64,000 bases of DNA from Marinobacter mangrovi (GCF_016798325.1 NZ_JAERVO010000002.1:716207-780206), one strand, 5' to 3'; positions 1 through 7,261 are shown, counted from the first letter of the stretch. The notes: generated by a model from the sequence alone, not told the origin. Numbers and translations: made by a program.

Positions 1-51
1 GTTATACCGAATTCTTCGATATTCGATAATGACGCGTTCCGTCTAATCACT

Positions 52-1584
52 GTTACACCCACAATGAATTGAGTTCTATTATATGAAGAAGGAATTTTAC
101 AGGTTCAGACGTATCAATAGTCTGATTGGTGAGTTCGAAGAATTAGAAAATCAAAGTATCTATTTTGCAGAGCCAGAATCATTAAATGACCCTATGGAAG
201 GCTTTCGAGATATGTACTGGAAAGGTGACTTCATAGTATGGAGAAACTTGTTTCGACATTATTTATTATGCCTCGAAAGACTTTGTTCTTTGTTAATAAT
301 TTCAGGTGAAGAGCACCCCATTACTACAGCTCACATGCCGGTTTTTTCTGGTGAAGAAGATTTTCCTACACCAATGTATCAAGAGTTATTTGCAAGCATT
401 ACAAAAAAATTCTTTGATAATAAAAGTCTAATTAAATTTATCGAATCAATTTCTAAGCGAACAACACCTGTAAGAAGAGATGAATTGTTTTTCTATCTTC
501 GAAATATCCATAATTTTGCGCTTGAAGTAATTTATTCAGAATACGAAAGAAGTGGGCTTATTCCTGAGCGAGACAATAAAGGCTCTGAAGCAGATAAACC
601 AATTCGCGACCTATTGAGCCAAGACTTTATAGGTATTCTTGAGAAAAGCTTACTTGATAGTGGAGGTGATGAAAAGATAGCAAACGCTATGTTTTCAGCG
701 CATCATCATAGTAACCAGCAGATGGATCTTATCTATCGATTTAATGGAAATATCGATAGTGACAAAAAGAATAGAAATCTAGTAATTATTGAGTTTCCTA
801 AAGAATATATCTCTAAAATTGAAAAGTTGGTTTTTCCTGATTGGTATACAGCATGTTTTATGTCTGAGTGTAATAGTTCTTCAGTGTGGGGGCATTATGG
901 TGATAATCATTCTGGTGCCTGCTTGATTTTTAATGCTGACGTAATTAATGAAAAATCCTTTCTAAACCTAAAAGGAAGAAATGGTTACAGTTCAACATCT
1001 GGCCCTACTTATGGATTTAGAAACAGAATGTTTTATCCGATAGATTACATTGAAGGTTATGGTCAAATAGATTTCTTTCGTATGCTTGGCCGACTTCCTA
1101 TCCCTAAACTGAATTCTATGTGGTACACGTTAAATGGCTCCTTGAGTGAATGTGCAGATGACATGATTAAATCTGAAGATAGTTGGCGCAAAAATTATTG
1201 GGAAAATTTTTATAGAGATGTAACAGTTAAGTCAAAGGATTGGTCATATGAAAACGAACATCGCTTGATCCTTGCTAGCTCATTCGATAGCTTTTCAGAT
1301 CCAAAAGATAGGTCATTAAATTACGAATTCTCATCTCTTAAAGGCATTATTTTTGGTATTAAAACGACAACAGAAGATAAATTGAAAGTAATAAAAATAA
1401 TTGAGAAAAAATGCAGAGAAACAGATAGATATGATTTTAAGTTTTATCAAGCGCACTACTCGTCGGAAGAAAAATGCATAACACATTCTGAAATGTCTCT
1501 ACTCAGGTTTACAAAAGAGGTGTAACAAGTTGCTGCACTCGGAAAATTACTCGCTGCGCTCCTAATTTTCCGGTGAGTAAGCCG
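52..1584 (+). mobile_element. Integron gene cassette 1 (DUF2971-like gene)
   Basis: The cassette is bounded by a recombination core GTTACACC at 52-59 and the core of the next attC at 1584. The start GTTACACC is the exact reverse complement of GGTGTAAC at 1519-1526, just before its own attC, which is the signature of one circular cassette. A single plus-strand AT-rich gene fills it. A second weaker core-like GTTATACC sits at position 1, so the left boundary is slightly uncertain. Confidence 0.72.
83..1525 (+). CDS. DUF2971-family protein, cassette-borne
   Basis: This 480-residue protein carries the DUF2971 pattern: an N-terminal FYRFRRIN segment, then SIYFAEPESLNDPMEGF, a central CFMSECNSSSVWGHYGDNHS motif near residue 255, and WSYENEHRLIL near residue 390. 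The biochemical role of DUF2971 is not established. The gene is strikingly AT-rich compared with the GC-rich chromosome to the right, no strong ribosome-binding site is visible, and the TAA stop lies inside the attC that follows. It is longer than most DUF2971 proteins. The family call rests on motif memory; the function is unknown, and a defence or stress role would be pure inference from its cassette setting. Confidence 0.72.
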   Translation: MKKEFYRFRRINSLIGEFEELENQSIYFAEPESLNDPMEGFRDMYWKGDFIVWRNLFRHYLLCLERLCSLLIISGEEHPITTAHMPVFSGEEDFPTPMYQELFASITKKFFDNKSLIKFIESISKRTTPVRRDELFFYLRNIHNFALEVIYSEYERSGLIPERDNKGSEADKPIRDLLSQDFIGILEKSLLDSGGDEKIANAMFSAHHHSNQQMDLIYRFNGNIDSDKKNRNLVIIEFPKEYISKIEKLVFPDWYTACFMSECNSSSVWGHYGDNHSGACLIFNADVINEKSFLNLKGRNGYSSTSGPTYGFRNRMFYPIDYIEGYGQIDFFRMLGRLPIPKLNSMWYTLNGSLSECADDMIKSEDSWRKNYWENFYRDVTVKSKDWSYENEHRLILASSFDSFSDPKDRSLNYEFSSLKGIIFGIKTTTEDKLKVIKIIEKKCRETDRYDFKFYQAHYSSEEKCITHSEMSLLRFTKEV

Positions 1585-1590
1585 TTATGT
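1520..1590 (+). repeat. attC recombination site 1
   Basis: R'' is GTGTAAC (1520-1526) and R' is GTTATGT (1584-1590). Between them an imperfect inverted repeat (GGAAAATTA / TAATTTTCC, with flanking ACTC/GAGT) can fold into the long hairpin typical of integron attC sites. It separates cassettes 1 and 2. Confidence 0.82.
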
Positions 1591-2585
1591 GCTGAAGGTG
1601 CTCTAGGGGTAGCCGAAATATGAGCGATTTAAGAAAGGTATGTTTCTTTTGCGATGAAGCAATTGAAGAGAAGAAAACGCTAGAGCATATTATTCCAAAT
1701 AGCCTTCTTGGTAGGCTCGGAATTAAAGAGAAGACGATTACCGGGAGAAAGGAAACTCAGTATAGTCGGATAAAGGTACCTGCGCACTCGAGCTGTAATA
1801 GTGAATTTGGGAGCCACTATGAAAATAGAGCTCTTAACCTTCTCGATGACCTAGATTCTCTTTATGAGACTATAAAGTCAGAGGAGGCTGGCCTTCCGAT
1901 GGTGTACGGGCCAGATGAATCGGCAACAGCAATTATCACAACTTGGTTGTCAAAAATTTATTACGGACTCTTCTACTATGACTTGATTTCGACCCAAGAT
2001 GAGGAATGGAGAGAAATTTGCTCATCCGTAGTGATGGGTCAGAATTTTGAGTACGTTCGAGCTTCGTATCGAAATGGTCACGGGTTTCAACTGCCATCGA
2101 GTCTTTATGCCTTCAAAACAAAAAATGCCGATACAGACCTTGTGACTTTAGTGGATCCAAGCAGTATTTTGCTAAAGATAGGCTCATTGACTCTTATTCT
2201 CTGCATTTGCGATGGTTACCTTACAAAAAATTATCTAAACGGCGAGGTGCTGGATCGGCTAAGGGATTGTGTAAGGCAAGAGGATGAAAGAGATATTGGG
2301 TTTCCATCACATAAACTTGCACTTGGTGAGATAGTGGCACTTAGAAGCTGCATTCCCAAAACACCAAAGTTTATATCCAGCGATAATCAAATTATTAATA
2401 TGAGCTTATCAACGATGGTAGCCGATCCAGATACGTATTACAGAATTGATGAGCAGGCTCTATCTAATGCGAGAGTGGAGATTCTTCGTGGATTTAACAT
2501 TGAGCTTGACTAGAAAAGCACATAACAAATGGCTGTTGTCGGACGCACCTTCGCTGGCGCTCCGGTGCGCCGCAAAGCCAAGGCG
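1584..2585 (+). mobile_element. Integron gene cassette 2 (HNH-like gene)
   Basis: The cassette starts at GTTATGTGC (1584-1592), and its attC begins with the exact reverse complement GCACATAAC (2518-2526), nine of nine bases. It encodes one plus-strand gene. Confidence 0.82.
1620..2513 (+). CDS. HNH-endonuclease-like protein, cassette-borne
   Basis: This 297-residue protein opens with a metal-binding CxxC (CFFC, residues 8-11), followed by LEHIIPNSLLGRLG and later HSSCNSEFG. This CxxC...H...HxxCN layout is the treble-clef/HNH fold seen in HNH nucleases of restriction and mobile-element proteins. The remaining 240 residues have no motif I recognise and may be a sensing or binding domain. The gene is AT-rich and sits alone in its cassette. 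HNH cassette genes can act in phage defence, but that is inference; a non-nucleolytic zinc-finger protein is the alternative. Confidence 0.65.
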   Translation: MSDLRKVCFFCDEAIEEKKTLEHIIPNSLLGRLGIKEKTITGRKETQYSRIKVPAHSSCNSEFGSHYENRALNLLDDLDSLYETIKSEEAGLPMVYGPDESATAIITTWLSKIYYGLFYYDLISTQDEEWREICSSVVMGQNFEYVRASYRNGHGFQLPSSLYAFKTKNADTDLVTLVDPSSILLKIGSLTLILCICDGYLTKNYLNGEVLDRLRDCVRQEDERDIGFPSHKLALGEIVALRSCIPKTPKFISSDNQIINMSLSTMVADPDTYYRIDEQALSNARVEILRGFNIELD

Positions 2586-2591
2586 TTAGAT
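2520..2591 (+). repeat. attC recombination site 2
   Basis: R'' is ACATAAC (2520-2526) and R' is GTTAGAT (2585-2591). The arms ATGGCTGTTG / CAAAGCCAAG and GGACGCACC / GGTGCGCC fold back on each other around a short loop. It follows the stop of the HNH-like gene by six bases. Confidence 0.87.
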
Positions 2592-3450
2592 ATTCTCGGA
2601 GAGCTATGTGCATATTTCCCAATTTCTACAAGATCACGTTGCGGGTTGGTCCGCACCGCAATTTGATCTCAAATGTGTTGGTAAATTTGACTACACAACG
2701 AGCATCCGGCCATGTGAGTACCTCGCATATGCGCGAAGCGATTTAGAGTCAGCACAATCGCATAGACACATCAACGGACTATCCAATGCGAAACGAGCCA
2801 TAGACTGCCAAGTTGACAACATACTCTGTTCCTTTGGTCTCTCTAGGAAGCCGAATTTCCCGCAAAAGATGGAGCTGCTGGGAAAGATGGGGCTGATCAA
2901 TTCAGCAATCGTTCGTAAAGTAGTCAAAACTAGGAACTTGCTTGAGCATGAGTACTACAACCCGACGCCCGCAGAAACTGAAGATGCTGTAGACATCGCC
3001 TCTTTATTTATTCAGGCGACCTCTCGTCCTTTCCTCGCGTTTGCTGAAGATTATTTCGTCGCAGACCAAGGCACTGCGAAACCTATAGATTCGGAACGGA
3101 TCGTGAGCTCGATCCTAGATGGAGAAAACCCGTCAAATGGGTACACTTTTGAAGAAGCCTTCTATGTTGAGTATGACTCAGATGAGAAATCGTTCTGGAT
3201 CGACTGTGTCCACAAAGGCAAGCAAGTTGAGGAAATTGAGATCTGCTCTAGACACCCTTTCTACACGCGTCTGGTGAGATTTTCGATTGAGTATGACCTT
3301 GAGCATCATACCTATGCGCCCGAGGTAGCCGGAGCTGCCTTTTTGGAGCTAATGGCGGATCTCGCCAATGAAATCTAACAAGTGCAGGCACGGCGACGCC
3401 CATTTCATTGCGCCTTCGGCTCCATTCCATGGACGCGCATGCTGCAAGCG
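2585..3450 (+). mobile_element. Integron gene cassette 3 (HEPN-like gene)
   Basis: The cassette starts at GTTAGAT (2585-2591), and its attC R'' is the exact reverse complement ATCTAAC (3373-3379). It holds one plus-strand gene whose stop codon lies within R''. Confidence 0.83.
2608..3378 (+). CDS. HEPN-like protein, cassette-borne
   Basis: This 256-residue protein starts at a GTG (2608) preceded by the purine-rich CGGAGAG; an ATG two bases upstream is in another frame. Residues about 40-150 are helical and contain KTRNLLEHEYYNP, which includes R109 and H114 in the Rx4-6H spacing that defines HEPN-domain RNases. The C-terminal half is acidic and beta-rich, with no recognised motif. HEPN proteins are frequent toxins and anti-phage effectors, but no antitoxin is visible in the cassette. 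The HEPN assignment comes from a short motif plus helix context and should be treated as a hypothesis. Confidence 0.55.
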   Translation: MHISQFLQDHVAGWSAPQFDLKCVGKFDYTTSIRPCEYLAYARSDLESAQSHRHINGLSNAKRAIDCQVDNILCSFGLSRKPNFPQKMELLGKMGLINSAIVRKVVKTRNLLEHEYYNPTPAETEDAVDIASLFIQATSRPFLAFAEDYFVADQGTAKPIDSERIVSSILDGENPSNGYTFEEAFYVEYDSDEKSFWIDCVHKGKQVEEIEICSRHPFYTRLVRFSIEYDLEHHTYAPEVAGAAFLELMADLANEI

Positions 3451-3456
3451 TTATGT
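3373..3456 (+). repeat. attC recombination site 3
   Basis: R'' is ATCTAAC (3373-3379) and R' is GTTATGT (3450-3456). The arms AAGTGCAGGCA and TGCTGCAAGC are complementary apart from the usual extrahelical base, and the interior carries further pairing (GGCGACGCCCATTTC / CCATTCCATGGACG region). Confidence 0.84.
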
Positions 3457-4085
3457 GCAAATAATCTGAGAGGCGGCTATGTCAGACGAAAAACCAGAAG
3501 ACGGCCAAATAAAGGCTGAATTCTTTACTGCTGCGGGTGTCGCAGCAGCAAGTGGATTTACCGTAAGCGTGGGTGAAAAAGCGTATAGGTATATAAAAAG
3601 CAAGGAACCGCTTGTAGTGCAAATATTAGATAGTTCGTCAATCGGTGATGAATCGCGTGTAGTTTTACAAATTTCAAACCAAACATTACACGGTATATAT
3701 ATTGATGAAGTTGCTGTACCTATATCAGAAAATACCCAGTTAAAATTTTATGAATGGAAAAAGAATTTCAATCATGGAGGTACAGGTTTTCCCCCAATAG
3801 AATGGATCGAGTTCGATTGGAATCCTACAAATATTGCTCCTGGGCATGACTTTCACTTTGGAATAAGTTATGTAAAACCATATGACAAAAATATTTTATT
3901 CGGGGAGGTTGAAATAACCTACTCAAGACTCGATAAAAAGAAATCAGACAAAAAGTCATATGTGTTTCGAATAAGATAAGCGTTTTTTGTAAATGCACAT
4001 AACAAGGAAAATTCACTCGGACGGCAAAAAGCGCCGCTTCGCTGTGCTTTTTGTCGCCGATGATTTTTGACGTCATGCGCCCGAG
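3450..4085 (+). mobile_element. Integron gene cassette 4 (unknown gene)
   Basis: The cassette starts at GTTATGTGCA (3450-3459), which is the reverse complement of TGCACATAAC (3994-4003) before its attC. It is the last cassette seen, and an insertion-sequence remnant follows directly. Confidence 0.77.
3479..3979 (+). CDS. Hypothetical protein, cassette-borne
   Basis: This 166-residue protein has no family I recognise. A GAGAGGCGG sequence lies just upstream of the ATG. Residues about 14-30 (EFFTAAGVAAASGFTV) form a short hydrophobic stretch that could be a weak membrane segment. The rest is predicted beta-rich (VVLQISNQTLHGIYIDEVAV, FGEVEITYSRL) and ends in a lysine-rich tail, so an immunoglobulin-like fold is possible. 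It is AT-rich and fills cassette 4 alone. Function is unknown. Confidence 0.65.
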   Translation: MSDEKPEDGQIKAEFFTAAGVAAASGFTVSVGEKAYRYIKSKEPLVVQILDSSSIGDESRVVLQISNQTLHGIYIDEVAVPISENTQLKFYEWKKNFNHGGTGFPPIEWIEFDWNPTNIAPGHDFHFGISYVKPYDKNILFGEVEITYSRLDKKKSDKKSYVFRIR

Positions 4086-4091
4086 TTACCC
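3997..4091 (+). repeat. attC recombination site 4 (terminal, degenerate)
   Basis: R'' is ACATAAC (3997-4003), and a strong inner hairpin (CGGCAAAAAGC / GCTTTTTGTCG) is present. The right core is ambiguous: GTTACCC at 4085-4091 follows CCGA, which pairs with TCGG, whereas GTCATGC at 4072-4078 is closer to the other cores in sequence. The degeneracy suggests the end of the array. Confidence 0.66.
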
Positions 4092-4145
4092 ACGAACAGT
4101 AGACACCTTCTATAGTTAGGGTTGCCCCTAGCACGGAGGTGCTCC

Positions 4146-4427
4146 ATGAGCCGCAAGAAGGCCCAGGCCTACACCGAAGAGTTTCGTCGTGAAGCCGTTC
4201 GAAGAGCCGATCAGCCGGGTAATACGGCAGCCGCGGTTGCCCGAGAGTTGGGCATCCATCCGGGGCAGATCTACAACTGGCGTCGTCAGTTTACCCGCCT
4301 GTCCGATAAGCAATTCAACAGCGTCGATGGTGTCGATTACTCCAAGGCCGAGAGCGAGGCGATGCGCAAGCTCCATCCGAAAACCGGGACAGATTTATTT
4401 GTTTCGCTGTCAACTTCTCGGGAATAG
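4146..4427 (+). pseudogene. Truncated IS3-family transposase OrfA
   Basis: The reading frame starts MSRKKAQAYTEEFRREAV and carries the helix-turn-helix of IS3/IS911-type OrfA (NTAAAVARELGIHPGQIYNW, about residues 26-45). After SEAMRKLH the homology stops, and a dispersed non-coding repeat (4387 onward) supplies an unrelated tail. No OrfB with a DDE domain follows. An ATG preceded by ACGGAGGTGCTCC gives a good start. It is probably an insertion sequence that landed at the end of the cassette array and lost its 3' part. Confidence 0.82.
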
Positions 4428-4447
4428 GCTTAGTCTCGGGTTCGCTA
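4387..4447 (+). repeat. Dispersed repeat A, copy 1
   Basis: An AAAACCGGGACAGATTTATT segment followed by TCAACTT...GGGAATAGG...GTCTCGGGTTCGC recurs at 6843 and, more diverged, at 15388; a short partial copy is at 5530. It lies directly upstream of the first cupin copy. The phrase resembles sequences near transposase relics, but I cannot assign an element. Confidence 0.66.
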
Positions 4448-4480
4448 ATCAAGACATCGAATACACAGGGACGATGAGAG

Positions 4481-4792
4481 ATGCCAGGGAAATATCCGGA
4501 TAAAATTCGCACGCTGCCACTCTTTGACGGGCGCTTTGATGCCTACCGCCTGGCGGCCAATGGCGCCGATGTTCTGTTTGCGTCATACCCTGCCGGAACC
4601 CGAATCCCACCCCATACCCATGACACGGACAACCACGGCGTCATCATCCGCGGTGAGCTCAAGTTATCCATCGAGGGCCGGACGGAACGTTACGGCGTCG
4701 GCGACTGGTACCACGTGCCCGCCGGGGTTGAGCATGCGGCGGAGTTCGATCAGGAGACGGATGAGATTGAGTTCTGGTTTGAAGTGGGGTAG
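4481..4792 (+). CDS. Small cupin-domain protein, copy A
   Basis: This 103-residue single-domain cupin has motif 1 PPHTHDTDNHGVIIRGEL (about residues 43-60), with metal-binding histidines, and motif 2 GDWYHVPAGVEHAAEF (about 74-89). The small size and lack of extra domains fit cupin_2 proteins, which bind a metal or small ligand; no substrate can be named. A near-identical second copy lies at 6947-7261, and the repeat includes about 90 bases upstream. Compared with that copy, about 15 of 312 bases differ, mostly silently, so both may be under selection. Confidence 0.84.
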   Translation: MPGKYPDKIRTLPLFDGRFDAYRLAANGADVLFASYPAGTRIPPHTHDTDNHGVIIRGELKLSIEGRTERYGVGDWYHVPAGVEHAAEFDQETDEIEFWFEVG

Positions 4793-4885
4793 CCGTTGGG
4801 CTGCGGATCGTTCATTTTGGCTGGCCCAGGCAGCCCATTTTGTGGGGAGTCTTCATGTTTAAGCCCGATATAGGAGCCATCGCAG

Positions 4886-5500
4886 ATGTTCTCTGCTGAG
4901 TTTCTGCTGACCTCTCTGGTTGTCGTACTGATTCCAGGCACCGGTGTCATTTTCACGGTGTCCTCTGGCTTGATGCATGGGCGTCGTGCAAGCCTGTTTG
5001 CCTCTCTCGGATGCACCCTTGGCATTGTCCCGCATTTGCTGGCTACTATTTTGGGATTGGCGGCCATCATGCATACCAGCGCGGTCGCGTTTCAGGTGCT
5101 CAAGTATGCCGGGGTCGCCTATCTCCTTTACCTGGCGATTGCGACGTGGCGTGATCGAAGCGCCTTCTCCGTTCAAGACGTGCGGCGCAAGGGGGGTGTG
5201 GCATCTCTGGTGCTCAGGGCGTTCCTGCTGAATATCCTCAACCCCAAGCTGACGATCTTTTTCCTGGCCTTCCTGCCCCAGTTCGTTGCGACGGATTCCC
5301 TGTCGCCGTTGGCTCAGTTGCTGGGCCTGAGTGGCGTTTTCATGGCGATGACCTTTGTTGTTTTCGTGATCTATGGGCAGCTCGCCCATGCCTTTCGGAC
5401 CGTCGTCATTGAGTCACCCAAGGTTCAGGGTTGGTTACGACGGGGCTTCGCGGCAGCGTTCGCGGGCCTGGGCGTTCAGCTCGCCCTGACGGATCGGTAA
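4886..5500 (+). CDS. LysE/RhtB-family amino-acid exporter
   Basis: This 204-residue integral membrane protein has about six hydrophobic segments and begins MFSAEFLLTSLVVVLIPGTG, the P-G-P/T-like signature of the LysE/RhtB superfamily. FLLNILNPKLTIFFLAFLPQ near residue 115 is the typical second motif. Members export amino acids or related metabolites through the inner membrane; the substrate here is unknown. It stands alone between the two cupin copies, with no adjacent regulator. A second LysE-type gene is at 17833-18444. Confidence 0.9.
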   Translation: MFSAEFLLTSLVVVLIPGTGVIFTVSSGLMHGRRASLFASLGCTLGIVPHLLATILGLAAIMHTSAVAFQVLKYAGVAYLLYLAIATWRDRSAFSVQDVRRKGGVASLVLRAFLLNILNPKLTIFFLAFLPQFVATDSLSPLAQLLGLSGVFMAMTFVVFVIYGQLAHAFRTVVIESPKVQGWLRRGFAAAFAGLGVQLALTDR

Positions 5501-5529
5501 GGCGGGAAACCGGATCGGATGAAAAACCG

Positions 5530-5552
5530 CAGAAAACCGGGACGGATTTATT
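5530..5552 (+). repeat. Dispersed repeat A, partial copy
   Basis: The block AAAACCGGGACGGATTTATT matches the start of the repeat at 4387. It marks the left edge of the IS1182-type remnant. The remainder of 5501-5989 holds no intact gene. Confidence 0.55.
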
Positions 5553-5610
5553 TAAGGTGCCTCACCATTGAGAACAAGCCCAGCTGCGCCGACAGCAGGG
5601 GGTGGATAGC

Positions 5611-5790
5611 CCATAAGACAAAGCCATATACAACCAACGAACGTTCGTGGTGGAGCCGGTGTTCGGCAACATCGGCGCAACCAAGCGGATGAACCGCTTC
5701 TGTCTGCGGGGTAAACGGAAGGTGCAGGGCTAGTGGCAGCTTTACCGCCTGGTTCATAATATTGAGAAGTGGCGAATTAAGGGCAGTTAG
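5611..5790 (+). pseudogene. IS1182-type transposase remnant (C-terminal end)
   Basis: Reading the frame of 5641 gives VVEPVFGNIGATKRMNRFCL, then RGKRKVQG, a TAG stop at 5731-5733, WQLYRLVHNIEKW, and a final TAG at 5788-5790. This is the characteristic C-terminal end of IS1182/IS4-like DDE transposases (VEPVFGNI...RFxLRGxxKV...WxLxCLxHNIxK). The N-terminal catalytic part is absent and the frame is interrupted, so it is a dead fragment. Confidence 0.78.
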
Positions 5791-5989
5791 CGGCCTGATC
5801 TGAAGGTCAGACCAAGCCATGAGCAGGCGCCGCTGAACACGCCATCGGGGATGCCGGGCCGGAAAGCGGGATCTGAGGTTAATTGTCGGCCAATAAAATA
5901 AAGCATCTGCTAATTACGGACTAACAAGAGAACAACTGAAACGGCGGGTGGAAATGGCTCAGAATAGGGTTTTTCTACGGCCTCGTTAA

Positions 5990-6385
5990 ATGTCTATGAG
6001 ATACATAGCAGCAACAACAATCTACCTGTTCATATCTGGGTGTGTTTTTCCTTACCCGCACAATAACTGGAAGACGCCGAGATTTGTTGGCGTCGTATCG
6101 AGCGCAAAGACTGGAATCCCTATCCCAGGTGCCAAGGTTTTTTACGAGCCCGATCCGGATATATATGCGATTACAGATCAAGAAGGTCGCTACGAGCTGA
6201 AGCCACAGAAGGAGTTTGAGTTTTGGGGGGCGATTATGCCAACAGCGCATCCCGTTCCTATCACGTTTAATCTAATAGTTACTTCATCAGCTGGTAGTGC
6301 AAAAATTGAGACTGAATCGTGCCTCGGGGATCCATATTTTGAATGCAATGGCCACACTCGCGAGTTGAATATCAATGTTCATTGA
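5990..6385 (+). CDS. Putative lipoprotein with carboxypeptidase-regulatory-like fold
   Basis: This 131-residue protein begins MSMRYIAATTIYLFISGC, a signal peptide ending in a lipobox-like ISGC, so it is probably lipid-anchored in the periplasm. The mature part (FVGVVSSAKTGIPIPGAKVF ... AITDQEGRYELKP) matches the pattern of carboxypeptidase regulatory-like or CNA-B beta-sandwich domains. The function is unknown. The base composition is more AT-rich than the flanking core genes, in line with acquired DNA. Confidence 0.72.
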   Translation: MSMRYIAATTIYLFISGCVFPYPHNNWKTPRFVGVVSSAKTGIPIPGAKVFYEPDPDIYAITDQEGRYELKPQKEFEFWGAIMPTAHPVPITFNLIVTSSAGSAKIETESCLGDPYFECNGHTRELNINVH

Positions 6386-6403
6386 AGCATTTAACCAAAG
6401 AGT

Positions 6404-6437
6404 ATTAATGGGCACGTAGCACTTTAATTTTTATCAA
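6404..6437 (+). repeat. Dispersed repeat B, copy 1
   Basis: The segment reading ATTAATGGGCACGTAGCACT and then TTAATTTTTATCAA recurs with few changes at 15340-15373. Both copies lie upstream of a copy of repeat A (about 400 bases away here, 15 bases away there). Confidence 0.7.
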
Positions 6438-6497
6438 TTGTCCTCGGAATGATCATGGAAATCCTGGGCAGATTAATTAAATTCTCTTGGACAAAGT

Positions 6498-6827
6498 ATG
6501 AGACTACTGCTGTTTGTCGGATTTGCGATTTGCCTGTGCTCTGTTTGGGCAAGTGACTATGTGGATCCGGTTGTCGCCAAGAGAGTCTTTATTGGCGGTT
6601 TTGCTTTAGGGCTGGTGGGCATCTTTTTTGAAATGTTATACGCCAAGGTGGAGGTTGCTGCGAAATCCAACCTGTTCCTATATCGAGCGACCATTTCTGG
6701 TTTTCTAATCGCTTCGATGGGTGTGCTTCTAAATTTCTTCGTCGAAAGCGGCGTTGCATCGGTCGTCTTTTATATCGGCTTTGTTGTTTTTATCGGGAGT
6801 GCTTCTCTGAATATCCTAAAGAATTGA
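6498..6827 (+). CDS. Small membrane protein of unknown function
   Basis: This 109-residue protein has three to four hydrophobic helices (MRLLLFVGFAICLCSVWAS, VFIGGFALGLVGIFFEML, ATISGFLIASMGVLLNFF and a C-terminal one). No family is recognised. The codon and base composition resembles the preceding lipoprotein more than the core genome. It lies between the lipoprotein and the second cupin copy, with no visible operon partner. Confidence 0.6.
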   Translation: MRLLLFVGFAICLCSVWASDYVDPVVAKRVFIGGFALGLVGIFFEMLYAKVEVAAKSNLFLYRATISGFLIASMGVLLNFFVESGVASVVFYIGFVVFIGSASLNILKN

Positions 6828-6842
6828 CTGATTAAAACGCGG

Positions 6843-6912
6843 GCGAAAACCGGGATAGATGTCATCAACTGGCCGTCAACTTGTAGGGAATAGGTTCTGT
6901 CTCGGGTTCGCC
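6843..6912 (+). repeat. Dispersed repeat A, copy 2
   Basis: AAAACCGGGATAGATG, then GTCAACTTGTAGGGAATAGG and GTCTCGGGTTCGCC, matches the copy at 4387. Together with the cupin gene it forms a direct repeat of about 400 bases flanking a segment of about 2.4 kb. Confidence 0.72.
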
Positions 6913-6946
6913 AACCAAGACGTTGAATACATGAGGACGATGAGAG

Positions 6947-7261
6947 ATGCCAGGGAAATACCCGGATAAAATTCGCACGCTGCCACTCTTTGATGGGCGC
7001 TTTGATGCCTACCGCCTGGCGGCCAATGGCGCCGACGTTCTGTTTGCGTCATACCCCGCCGGAACCCGAATCCCACCCCATACCCACGACACGGACAACC
7101 ACGGCGTCATCATCCGCGGTGAGCTCAAGCTGTTCATCGAGGGCCGGGCGGAACGTTACGGCGTCGGCGACTGGTACCAGGTGCCCGCCGGGGTTGAGCA
7201 TGCGGCGGAGTTTGATCAGGAGACGGATGAGATCGAGTTCTGGTTTGAAGCGGGCCAGTAG
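6947..7261 (+). CDS. Small cupin-domain protein, copy B
   Basis: This 104-residue cupin is nearly identical to the protein at 4481-4792, sharing both cupin motifs (PPHTHDTDNHGVIIRGEL and GDWYQVPAGVEHAAEF). The visible changes are S to F and T to A around residues 63-68, H to Q in motif 2, and a C-terminal AGQ instead of VG. The H-to-Q change lies at the edge of the metal site and could alter binding. The copy includes the upstream repeat, so the two arose by segmental duplication. Confidence 0.84.
   Translation: MPGKYPDKIRTLPLFDGRFDAYRLAANGADVLFASYPAGTRIPPHTHDTDNHGVIIRGELKLFIEGRAERYGVGDWYQVPAGVEHAAEFDQETDEIEFWFEAGQ

Noticed and set aside
1..8. GTTATACC at the very start of the window as the first cassette boundary
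   Set aside because: The core GTTACACC at 52-59 is the exact complement of the bases before attC 1, whereas this one has a mismatch; it may belong to the preceding attC, which is cut off.
5548..5820. A 90-residue minus-strand open frame
   Set aside because: It is antisense to the recognisable IS1182-type transposase remnant and has no family features.
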